Shown: one piece after another, positions 33,922 through 44,485 of the stretch
Layout of the letters: each line of letters begins with the position of its first letter
Position numbering within the stretch: the stretch's first letter is position 1
From: Eunapius fragilis
Lineage: Eukaryota; Porifera; Demospongiae; Spongillida; Spongillidae
Assembly (NCBI GenBank): GCA_963681505.1
Contig: OY811972.1
Location: 1,229,432 to 1,293,431, forward strand
Direction: 5' to 3'
Length of the DNA stretch: 64,000 nucleotides
The notes under the pieces: generated by a model
The model's database searches: none
What the model was told of the DNA's origin: nothing
Seen by the model: only the letters and a program-made list of their open reading frames with translations
Made by a program: the position numbers and the translations under genes

Positions 33922-34713
33922 AGGACATAGCTGTATCATAAGGACACAGCTGTACCATAAGGACACAGCTGTATCATAAGGACACAGCTGTTGTATAAGG
34001 ACACAGCTGTACCATAAGGACACAGCTGTACCATAAGGGCACAGCTGTATCATAAGGACACAGCTGTACCATAAACTGTACCATAAGAACACAGCTGTAC
34101 CATAAGGACACAGCTGTATCATAAGGACACAGCTGTACCATAAGGACACAGCTGTACCATAAGGACACAGCTGTATCATAAGGACACAGCTGTACCATAA
34201 GGACATAGCTGTACCATAAGGACACAGCTGTACCATAAGGACACAGCTGTATCATAAGGACATAGCTGTATCATAAGGACGCAGCTGTACCATAAGGACA
34301 CAGCTGTACCATAAGGACACAGCTGTATCATAAGGACACAGCTGTTCTATAAGGACACAGCTGTACCATAAGGGCACAGCTGTATCATAAGGACACAGCT
34401 GTACCATAAACTGTACCATAAGAACACAGCTGTACCATAAGGACACAGCTGTATCATAAGGACACAGCTGTACCATAAGGACACAGCTGTACCATAAGGA
34501 CACAGCTGTATCATAAGGACACAGCTGTACCATAAGGACATAGCTGTACCATAAGGACACAGCTGTACCATAAGGACACAGCTGTATCATAAGGACATAG
34601 CTGTATCATAAGGACGCAGCTGTACCATAAGGACACAGCTGTATCATAAGGACACAGCTGTATCATAAGGACATAGCTGTATCATAAGGACACAGCTGTA
34701 CCATAAGGGCAGA
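33922..34713. repeat. 19-bp minisatellite with ~335-bp higher-order period
   Basis: Unit GGACACAGCTGTACCATAA, about 41 copies. The order of variants (ATCATAA or ACCATAA, GCAC or ACAC, and a broken unit CTGTACCATAAACTGTACC) repeats twice at a spacing near 335 bases. Confidence 0.95.
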
Positions 34714-34729
34714 TCTCATAAATGAGGAA

Positions 34730-34816
34730 TTACGTGTCTGGGTTATCGCATGTGCCCTTGCATTGGAAGCAAGGGAGCAGCACGAGCGCCACCAGAAGCA
34801 GTGGAACCGCCTTCAT
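34730..34816 (-). pseudogene. Amine-oxidase signal-peptide remnant, copy 2
   Basis: ATG at 34816; MKAVPLLLVALVLLPCFQCK reads in frame with no CATG insertion, continues CDNPDT and then meets a stop at 34730-34732. Beyond that the sequence changes to the 19-bp array. It keeps the ancestral signal-peptide frame that the longer copy lost. Confidence 0.7.
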
Positions 34817-35749
34817 TGGGTGGCTGCGCCTTAACGGTGGTGGCTACTCAAATACGGGGGTCACCATGTTGGTCCAAGCCTAACCAAAAAAGAAGATTCA
34901 CTCACCCTCAGTTTTCGATTACGTCATGGCTGTCTATATGCACTAATTAAAGAGCAGAGAACTCGCACGTTCACTATCCCCATGCAGACGTAGGGTGACA
35001 TAGTTACATGTAATAATCGGTTGATGAGACTAGAGATGTATTTGTTGGCCTCTCTGCCTTACTGCAAGGTTAAGTTGCCCAACACCACCTGACCTTAGAC
35101 TATCTTAATACCCAGCTGGATGTTCCCTTGGTCATCATGACGAGGAGGACACATCGCATTCTCCTGTTTGGCCTCTCATCTTCGCAATTTGTGCTTCTCT
35201 GCCTAAGAGTAACAGATCTTTATGGCAGGCTCAGCTTCATAATTAGTTGTCAAATTCTGTGAGGAGTCCTGTAGCTATCTGGTCATTGACTTGAATATTA
35301 TCCATGCAGTCGTATGTGGAATGTAAGAACATTTCTCACTCAACTTGATGCCAAATATGCTTTGCATGGGGCATTGTTTGAATCGAGTGGAAAAAGCTTG
35401 CAACATACACTTTTTTTCACAGCAATGTCCCTGTAATGGATAACATTCAAGTCAACTATCTGAACAAATAGATACCTACAGGACTCCATCAAGACACATT
35501 TCAAACGTATTGCAAAAATGTGTAGAGCACCAAAACCGATTTTCATATAGTGAAATTGTGTGGGTAGGAAATTTGAAAGAAAACATTGTACGATTGTAAA
35601 TTCAGTCGTATGGCTCTCAGACCATAGTGACATCTTTAAGTTCAGGGACTTTGCTAGAAGAAGGATCAGAAAATGGTACACTGAGGATGGGGGAGGGTGG
35701 GGGGAACAGAAATAGATTACCAACAAGGCCCCATGACTCCTTCCTGACC

Positions 35750-36315
35750 TCCTCCCTACTCCTTCCCAATCTCTCCTCCCCACTCCTTCCCCATCTCTCC
35801 TCCCACTCCTTCCCCATCTCTCCTCCCCACTCCTTCCCCATCTCTCCTCCCCACTCCTTCCCCATCTCTCCTCCCCATCTCTCCTCCCACTCCTTACCCA
35901 TCTCTCCTCCCACTCCTTCCCCATCTCTCCTCCCCACTCCTTACCCATCTCTTCTCCCCACTCCTTCCCCATCTCTCCTCCCCACTCCTACCCCATCTCT
36001 CCTCTACACTCCTTACCCATCCCTCCTCCCCACTCCTTCCCTATCTCTCCTCCCCACTCCTTCCCCATCTCTCCTCCCCACTCCTTCCCCATCTCTCCTC
36101 CCCACTCCTACCCCATCTCTCCTCTCCACTCCTTACCCATCTCTCCTCCCCTCCTTACCCATCTCTCCTCCCCACTCCTCCCCATCTCTCCTCCCCACTC
36201 CTTCCCATCTCTCCTCCCAACTCCTTCCCATCTCTCCTCCCCACTCCTTCCCCATCTCTCCTCCACATCTCTCCTCCCCACTCCATCCCCATCTCTCATC
36301 CCCACCCCTCCTTCT
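35750..36315. repeat. 24-bp pyrimidine minisatellite, second array
   Basis: Same unit as 33535-33860 with more deletions within units. Confidence 0.95.
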
Positions 36316-36409
36316 CCCATCAGATAATAAAAACTTATCTATTTATCTAAATAATTATGAACTACATTGAATGTAAGAATCCATTTATAGGACACAGATG
36401 TATCATAAG

Positions 36410-36569
36410 CACAGGGGGAAAAATCGTGTTCCGGACCTTGGGTTTTACCTTATCCATCTTGGGATCTGTTCCATCCAACGTATTCAAAGTGCCTAAGACA
36501 ACAGTGAATACATTTGATGGAAGGTCGATAGGATAAAACCCAAGGTCCAGAACGTGATTTTTTCCTGTG
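36410..36569. mobile_element. 160-bp MITE inside the 19-bp satellite
   Basis: CACAGGGGGAAAAATCGTGT and its approximate complement form ~40-bp TIRs around GGACCTTGGGTTTTA. AAG stands on both sides (36407-36409 and 36570-36572), splitting a satellite unit. The CACAG end and 3-bp duplication resemble CACTA-type ends (inference). Confidence 0.7.
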
Positions 36570-36572
36570 AAG

Positions 36573-36745
36573 GACACAGCTGTATCATAATGACACAGCT
36601 GTAATATCATAATGACATGGCTGTAATATCATAATGACTAGCTGTAATATCATAATGACACAGCTGTAATATCACAATGACTAGCTGTAATATCACAATG
36701 ACTAGCTGTAATATCATAATGACTAGCTGTAATATCATAATGTAG
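36573..36745. repeat. ~21-bp minisatellite related to the 19-bp array
   Basis: Unit AGCTGTAATATCATAATGAC with CTAGC or CACAGC variants. Confidence 0.9.
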
Positions 36746-36793
36746 CAGTTGAAGGACCAGATCAAAACGCTCTGGTCCCACCCTAATGACCAC

Positions 36794-39700
36794 TTACATT
36801 TTGTTTTTCAGTTTTGCCTTGAGGCATAATGCGAGTACCACCAACACCGCAATAATATTAATAACCAGTGACAAACCAAGTAATACGGCCAAAGTTATAT
36901 CTGTATCAGAGGTGGACAAAGTGCTCTGAAGACGCTCCTACAGGGTGATGGTGGGAGTTAGCATTGGCACAGGGGGAGGCAGACATGATACCTGAGAAGG
37001 GGTCACAGGGGTTCCGTTTGAGGCTGTCCCAGGAGTTGATACTGTTTAGAATAAAATGAGATGAAATTATGATCTGATAATGGCAGGCTAATGCTACCTG
37101 GGCAGCCGTTTTCAACTCCTGTATGGATGTTCTGGTAGATACTGATCATGTGATGGAACAGTTAGCTCAGTGTGGTAAGTTACTTTGCAGTGGCGTGGTG
37201 GCTATTTATTGGCTGAGGGGGCACTTGCATATTTGGCGCCCCCCACCCCCGGCGCCGCACAAGCCATGCGCGTACGCTCTATGAATAAATAATAATCAGT
37301 ACTACATGCGTGCGCATGCACTAACTGAACAATGAACATTGCTTAGGTAGATTGGGTTATTATTTCAATAGTATTTTATTGCATTGGGGTGCGTACGCGC
37401 GTCTCACGGCCTTTGTTCCAACGTAACAAGTGATTGCCGATTCAATTACCGTGGTATGATTTACGTATTGGAAGGAAAATAAATTGCTACAAACTTTCAG
37501 TTTTTAGCGCCCCTTGTGCTCGGTGGCGCCCCTATTTTTAAGCCCCGCAGGGGAGGCAATTGCCCCCCCCCCCCCCCCCCCCCCGGCTGGCCACCACGCC
37601 ACTGTTACTTTGTACAAACTCACCCATTGGGTACTGATGCTGAACCATTGGATATGGTGGGTACTATAGAAGACACCACACACTGGGACAGAGAAGAGTT
37701 CCACACACAGTATGGGTCTCTGGAGGCCACACAGGTACTGTAATGTTAGAGTGGAAAGAGTGTGGTTAGAAGGTGTGGTTAGAGGTGTGTTTGAGGGTGT
37801 GGTTAGAGAGGTGTGGTTAGAGGGAGTGGTTAGAGGGGTGTGTGGTTAGAAAGGTGTGGTTAGAGGGTATGGTTATAGGGGTGTGGCTAAAAGCGTTAGA
37901 TTGGAGTGAACATTACGTTGCCCATGGTGGTGGAGCATGGAGGCACCATAACTCCCCTTCCACCTTGAACTACATGCCTTTCTCCTCACTCTTCACAACC
38001 CCCCCTCCCTCACCTGCAGCTGAGGTATCTAGTACACCTCTGAAGTGGTAGTCTGTAGATGGAAGTGTCTGTGTTCACATAGAGGTACTTCACTCCTCCC
38101 TGGAGATGAGGAGAGGCAGGTGGGATGATGACATCATCAGATGGTGACATCACCAGTATGATGACATCATCAATATGATGATGACATCACCAGTGTCCAT
38201 ACCTGTACCACCAGCTCCAGTTGCCTCACCCGGTACACATGACTCAGCTGTGCAAATGGAGAGATTGTGCGATTGGTTCACAGATGGGCGTGGTTACCTT
38301 GATCTCCTCTGATATGATGGAGAATGCATTTCCATTGAGGTAACCAATGGCAACCTTCAGCACTGTACCTGCGGCTACATGGATAAATTAAAACAACAGT
38401 CCTTCATACATTACTGGTACATGTGTGGTCCCTTCAGTGTACACATTACTGGTACATGTGTGGTCCCTTCAGTGTACACATTACTGGTACATGTGGGGTC
38501 CCTTCTGTGTACACATTACTGGTACATATGTGGTCCCTTCAGTATGTACACATTACTGGTACATGTGTGATTCCTTCATTGTACACATTACTGGTACATG
38601 TGTGGTCCCTTCAGTGTACACATTACTGGTACATGTGGGGTCCCTTCTGTGTACACATTACTGGTACATGTGTGGTCCCTTCAGTATGTACACATTACTG
38701 GTAAGTGTATGGTCCCTTCATTGTACACATTACTGGTACATGTGTGGTCCCTTCAGTGTACACATTACTGGTACATGTGTGGTCCCTTCAGTATGAACAC
38801 GTTATTGGTACATGTGTGTGACCATGTGACTATCACATGCAGTCATGTGCTATGACGTCAATACGCTGAGATAAAGACACTTTTCACCCTCAGTGTCACC
38901 AAACATACCTGTTCCCAAATAGAGCACATCTTGCATCACACAGGTTCTGGTAGTCATGTTGTTTGTGACCACACAGGTCTGGTCCAGTACAATCTTGGTG
39001 ACACTAACACCACTGATCACTGTCAGCGGTTCAGAACCAATCTGGGTGATGGTATTGACGGTGTCTGTGTAGGTGTAGTCTGGTCTTGCTGCATTTCCAC
39101 CAGGTGTGCACTAATTAGAAAGATAAATACAGCAGCAGATCTACAAGCATCGCCAGTTACATGCATGTTTCTAAGCAACAACACAGTGCAAACATCTTTT
39201 ATTAGGGATTTTAAATGTGACCATCATTTGTGACAATTATGCATACACCATAGCCAGACTATGACATCAAAAAAAGCACCAGCATTAAGCTCCACCCCCA
39301 TATCAACATGCATGTGCTGTGAATAGGCCCTTCTCGTGTAGAGGGGAGTAATGTGATATGTATGGAATGCCAAATGAGCCAAAAAATCAATGCAATAAAA
39401 TCGTGCATGCTTCTCAATCATTCTGTTGGTGCTACATCGAGGTTGCATGCAGCCATGAGCAGTGTGCATGTGATTAGGGGTCAGCCATGAACAGTGTGAT
39501 CAGGGGTCCAGCCATGAACAGTGTGATCATGGGTCCAGCCATGAACAGTGTGATCATGGGTCCAGCCATGAACAGTGTGATCATGGGTCCAGCCATGAAC
39601 AGTGTGATCAGGGGTCCAGCCATGAACAGTGTGATAAGGGGTCCAGCCATGAACAGTGTGATCAGGGGTCCAGCCATGAGCAGTGTGCATGTGATTAGGG

Positions 39701-42700
39701 GTTCAGCCATGAACAGTGTGATCAGGGGTCCAGCCATGAACAGTGTGATCAGGGGTCCAGCCATGAATAGTGTCATCAGGGGTCCAGCCATGAACAGTGT
39801 GCATGTGATCAGTGGTCCAATACCTAAGCTCATGTAACTCTGGTGCACATAATTATAATTCCAATGTTCTAATAACTGCATTACACACAATCAGTGCAAT
39901 CCTAATTAATGCCCACCTCCACATAACCAGATGTAGTCTGTACACCAGTGTTAGGATTCTGCAATGGAGTCCTGAAGATGTCAAAAACACCACCATTCCT
40001 CCCATTGGCACCAGTCATGTCATTCACACTGTTGTTAGCTGGGTAGACACACACAGCTGATATATCATCACCCCTGTGGTGAAGACAGCCATACTCATGT
40101 GATATATCCAAGCAAGTGCACACTTACCCTACACTGGTAGTGAAGGCTCCATACATGAACAGTGCCCAATCTCCATTCTGATAATAACGTCCCATCTGGT
40201 TGAACGCTGCACCACCTGATGAGGGGTAATTTCAACATGATGATTCCTTTTTTTGTTTTCTTATTTAACTAAGTAAAGCTCTCAGAAAAGTTAAGAAATG
40301 AGTACAGAAGCCCACTCTTCTAAGACGTTCTAAGGTCCATAGAGCAGCAACACGCGTGCACAATATGCACCTAAGACCATTATAAAAGAAGAATAGCCAT
40401 AACTGCTGCTAATGTTCTAGTATGTATAGTGAGAGCCCCAGACCTGTAGGCATTCCCGCCTCAAGGAACAATTAGTATTTGGAGCATTGGTAGAAGGCAA
40501 TGTATAAATGCGAGAGGTTGGAGTGAGTGGGCGGGGGGGGGGGGGGGGGGGGGGGGGTTGGGATATCTATTTCTGGTGACATTGAATGAGTTGGTTACCA
40601 CTGCATAATTTGGTTGTCGTAGCATATATCCCAGAGCTTGTGCAGACTGATAGCTACCGTCAGCTCTGTCACAACTGTAAAGTATCATATATAAGTTCCC
40701 TACCCCTTTCCCCCCTTTTCTCCCTCATCCCCATCGAAAAAAGCATGTTTAAACATTTTCATATCAATAACCATGACGACAAATGATTTCAACATTTCTG
40801 GTTCTCCTACAAATGTTGACGGTTATGGTGATAGCACGTTATCTTTGTTTCTTTGGATGGGGGAGAAGGAGTGAAGGAGGAGGGGGGGCGGGGCGGGTTT
40901 ATGTGCAATACTTTTTTGCTCTTGACCTTCCATTGCTAGCAGGTAATCATGGCTCCTGCTAGCGGATCTCATGGCTCCTGCTAGCGGATCTCATGGCTCC
41001 TGCTAGCAGATCTCATGGCTCCTGCTAGCAGATCTCATGGCTCCTGCTAGCTGATCTCATGGCTCCTGCTAGCTGATCTCATGGCTCCTGCTAGCTGATC
41101 TCATGGCTCCTTGCAAGCAGATCTCATGGCTCCTGGCAAACCCAACTGTCTCTACGTAGTGCTGTAGTGGCTGGACTATGTATATTCACTTTGATATGAG
41201 ATGTATGTCCACAGTGGCATTCCTTGGCTCCCATTGGGCACAGTGTGCTTGTCAAGTGCAATTAATTGCTAGTCATTAATGCACTGATTTATTGACCCTC
41301 AATATAAAGTGCCCAATCTGGTATTGTAGATACTGTGAATTATTAATTAGCAGGCCTGTAGATTTGTTTAATCTATAATGTCTTTGCTTGGCCACAGATT
41401 CTCCTTATATCCCCCTCAAATCCTCCCATACCCACCTCACATCCCCCCATATCCCCCTCATATTCCCCTCATATCCTCCTCATATCCTCCTCATATCCTC
41501 CTCATATCCTCCTCATATCCCCCTCATATACCCCTCACATCCTCCTTATATCCTCCCTATATGCATAACATTTACAACTTTTTTTAATTGTAAAAATTTA
41601 GTTTTTTGCAGTAATCACCTCAAAAATTTTCTCTCTATATCAGTAACCTTGAAACCATTGATGAACACTTATTTTAATATATTCTCTATTCAATTTCAAG
41701 GATCCTACAATACAAGACACTAGCTGCAATTAAAGCTGGTAACAGTAAGAAATGAGAAATTGGCTAACAGCCAGGTGAGTTACATGATGAATGTAATCAT
41801 AAAGAGGTGCACATGAAAGTACTGCATTTGGTACTCTTGCACATTAATTTCAAGAAGTCCTATGGCAACATTGGATCATTAGTCAATGATCAAATTGATT
41901 CACCTGTAATTTATTATGATCTGCTCTGTCATGATTCGTCCCATAGAATTAACTATCATTAGATAAACATGTATTTTCAGATTGGTTTGAAGGCAATTTT
42001 CTTTCATTGCGAACTTACTGATGGCATTGTATGAGGTGGAGTATGTGGCACTGAGACAGTCAATACGTGCCTTCACCAGGGTGAGTGGGGCATTGTCAGT
42101 ACTGTTCCCTGGATCATTCTGCAGTAAGAGGTAAGAGGTAGTCTAATTACAGCTCCTCAAGTCCCTCAGATAAGGCTTACTGACCTGACAGACACGGACA
42201 ACTTGACTTATGATGGTCTGTGAGATTTAAATGTAATTAGTTTAGTCCAATTGTCTTTCTGACACTTAGTGCAGTTTACATGGCATGCAATGGACCAGAA
42301 CTCACATTTGTGGGGCCAATATCTTGCACGAAGACAAAGAAGTACTTGTGTTCATCAGGAGTGATGGGATCAGAGACACCAGGCAGTACAGCTGTCCTGG
42401 GAGCATAGTTGGCCTTATAGGTGTCCACAAACACAGGGGCTGAAAGGGACATCATTGGGTCAGACCAACATATGATAGTCATTGAACATACATTTGAAAT
42501 TGGCAATGCTGTTTGTACGCAGCTGCAGTACTGTTTTGAGTGAGTTAGGGTCCGTAGGATTTGTGTAGTTGACAGTGAGGAAGAATAGACCAGCATCGAA
42601 GGCATTCAAATTGAGAGTAGAGACAGCAAAGAAGTTGATACCCCTTGGGTTAGTCACTGGAGAGAGAGGGAGCAGAAGTGGTACAAGGGTCAAATAGATA

Positions 42701-44209
42701 TATACATACCATTATAAGTAATCCCACTTCCATAAAAGGCAGGACTGATGGAGACCATACCACTTGCTGCTGCTACTGTTGTGAAGTTGGCCAAGTTGGA
42801 TACCTGATACTATCAGTAAAGAAACAAGGTCAGCATTACATTGGATATAACCTACACACCACAGAAGCATGTTCGTGCACACGCACACGTGCATACATCT
42901 ATGTTAAAACGTAAGTGCAGCACATGTCGTATGTGTGTGGTATATGAGTGAGCTGACATATCTGTGTGTTTAATTCAAACAAGCCAACATGAGTGATGAG
43001 ATATAAGCAGTATACTGTTTACAATGATATATGTGTACAAGATGACACATGGGGAAGGGGTGTGGCTAGTAAACAAAACAAGATGACATATGCAGGGAGG
43101 GGTGTGGTTAGTAAACAAAACAATTGCACCTTTGTGCGCACATGTAGGCCATGGGGGGGATGAAATGGATCCTTTTAGAGACTAATCAATAGTTCAATTG
43201 ACATGTAGAAAATACTCAATACATTCAATTAACTATACTAATAAAAAGTTGACATATGTGGGCTATTCTATTTATGAGTAAAGACTCGAAATCTTAGTAC
43301 ATGATTCGTTGCACCAAACCACATGGTAGAATGCATTCTAATTATATGGACAGGCCAGTGTTGTGTAATTTGAGAATGTAGTGCATGGTACTCAGTCATG
43401 TCACAGGTCCTCTCTAGCTGTCATGCTTGAGCTGTTACTCAGCAGCATTTATAATAACTTACATTAACTGCCCTACAAGATGGCGTCCCAGCAGCCTCAC
43501 TCCCACACACCACCAGTCTGGTGGGGTCAGTGGGACTGGGGGAGAACACACGGATGTGGTTCCTGCACACATAGTCCTGGGGAGGAGGGAGGAAAGAGGT
43601 GTGGTTTTTGGACCAAAATAATGATGGACCTCACTGGATTGTATCCAACGGCAGCTGAACATCCTGCAATGGAGGCTGTTGGTGGTAGGTTTAATTGCCC
43701 TACCAAAGTCAGGTTCTGACTTAGGACGTATAGCCAATCTCTGTTTGAATGAACACATTAGGAATCATTGGCTTGGTCTCACCTTTGTCACATGGTATTG
43801 TCAGTATGGATACATGCATGTCCATGCAGTCTTAGTGTAAAGTTTATATCACAATATTATTACGGGCCATTTCCATGACAGATAATTGCTATGGCAATCA
43901 CCAGTTTTTGCTGCTCTGCATTGAACATTAAACTCATACAGTGAAGTTCTGCATGCTTTGTTTTCCTAAGCTTATTAGGACTCTGTTACACTTTTTTTTA
44001 ATGGCTATTTCTACTAGTTTATATGGCAATTATCTATCATGGAAAGGGTCCATACCAGCAAGCATCCAATGTACATCCAATGTACCCAATCATAACGTAC
44101 GCTGCTCCAACAACTATCATTCCAGGAATGGCATCAAAGTTCAGCTTGCTGATGAAGTATGGCTTTGATGTTAGTGGTGATAGTCCATTGAACTTGGGGT
44201 ACATGTAAT
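36794..44209 (-). CDS. Sema B: Sema-PSI-stalk-membrane unit lacking a signal-peptide exon
   Basis: Exons 44209-44101, 43740-43635, 43576-43463, 42803-42710, 42656-42492, 42439-42306, 42217-42185, 42118-42019, 40215-40128, 40073-39917, 39110-38909, 38368-38298, 38247-38203, 38099-38014, 37737-37624, 37141-37098, 37041-36992, 36937-36794. They match Sema A exons 2-17 one for one in phase and nearly in length, then diverge: a short stalk exon (STPGTASNGTPVTPSQ), a 54-base intron, and a membrane exon LAVLLGLSLVINIIAVLVVL. The last codons are AAA ATG TAA, but GTAAGTGG there is also a strong donor, so a tail exon may follow. No signal-peptide exon is found between 44209 and the Sema C stalk. Either B is read as the second half of C or it is dead. 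No stops lie inside the exons. Exon 14 (LSHVYRVRQLELVVQ) keeps the typical end of a Sema domain better than A does. Confidence 0.8.
37188..37604. mobile_element. hAT-type MITE in Sema B intron
   Basis: Ends CAGTGGCGTGGTGGC and GCCACCACGCCACTG. A perfect 8-bp duplication TTACTTTG lies outside (37180-37187 and 37605-37612). The same intron in A (~17508) and C (~44834) shows the uninterrupted site. Confidence 0.9.
38395..38815. repeat. ~35-bp minisatellite in Sema B intron
   Basis: Unit TACATGTGTGGTCCCTTCAG plus TGTACACATTACTGG, about 12 copies. Confidence 0.95.
39478..39820. repeat. ~25-bp minisatellite in Sema B intron
   Basis: Unit GGGTCCAGCCATGAACAGTG plus TGATC, about 13 copies. Confidence 0.95.
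40525..40560. repeat. G-run in Sema B intron
   Basis: About 27 G. The length is uncertain because of assembly limits. Confidence 0.85.
40938..41140. repeat. 21-bp minisatellite in Sema B intron
   Basis: Unit GATCTCATGGCTCCTGCTAG plus C, about 9 copies. Confidence 0.95.
41400..41565. repeat. CATATCCTCCT-type tandem repeat in Sema B intron
   Basis: 11-bp CATATCCTCCT and CATATCCCCCT units. Confidence 0.9.
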
Positions 44210-44344
44210 CTGTTGAAAACACATCCATATGCACACACATGATATACAGCTACTAGTACGTTGCTATGCAGGGTTGGCGTTGCTATGCAAGGTTGTGGTT
44301 ATTGTAAGTCAGCTACTAATATTTAGCATCACTTCACACCACCA

Positions 44345-44470
44345 TATAGCATTCCATTGTTATAAAAACTACCTTCTCTTCCCTTCCCCTCCTCCCTTCT
44401 CCTCCTCCCTTCTCCTCTCCCTTCCCTTCCCCTCTCCCTACCCCTCTTCCCCTCTCCCCCTTCCATATGT
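44345..44470. repeat. Pyrimidine tract replacing the Sema C membrane exon
   Basis: CTTCCCCTCC-type tract on the plus strand. Alignment of Sema C with Sema A stops at its right edge, in the middle of the stalk/membrane exon. Confidence 0.85.
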
Positions 44471-44485
44471 TAAAGAGGATTGCAC

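Larger units (their letters stand above)
34722..36372. repeat. Tandem block duplication, copy 2
   Basis: Same order as 32137-33910. It has lost the body of the amine-oxidase exon. Confidence 0.8.

Noticed and set aside
33898..34590. Repeated frames of the YGTAVSLWYSCVLM type
   Set aside because: Translation of the 19-bp satellite, whose period of 57 over three frames leaves them open.
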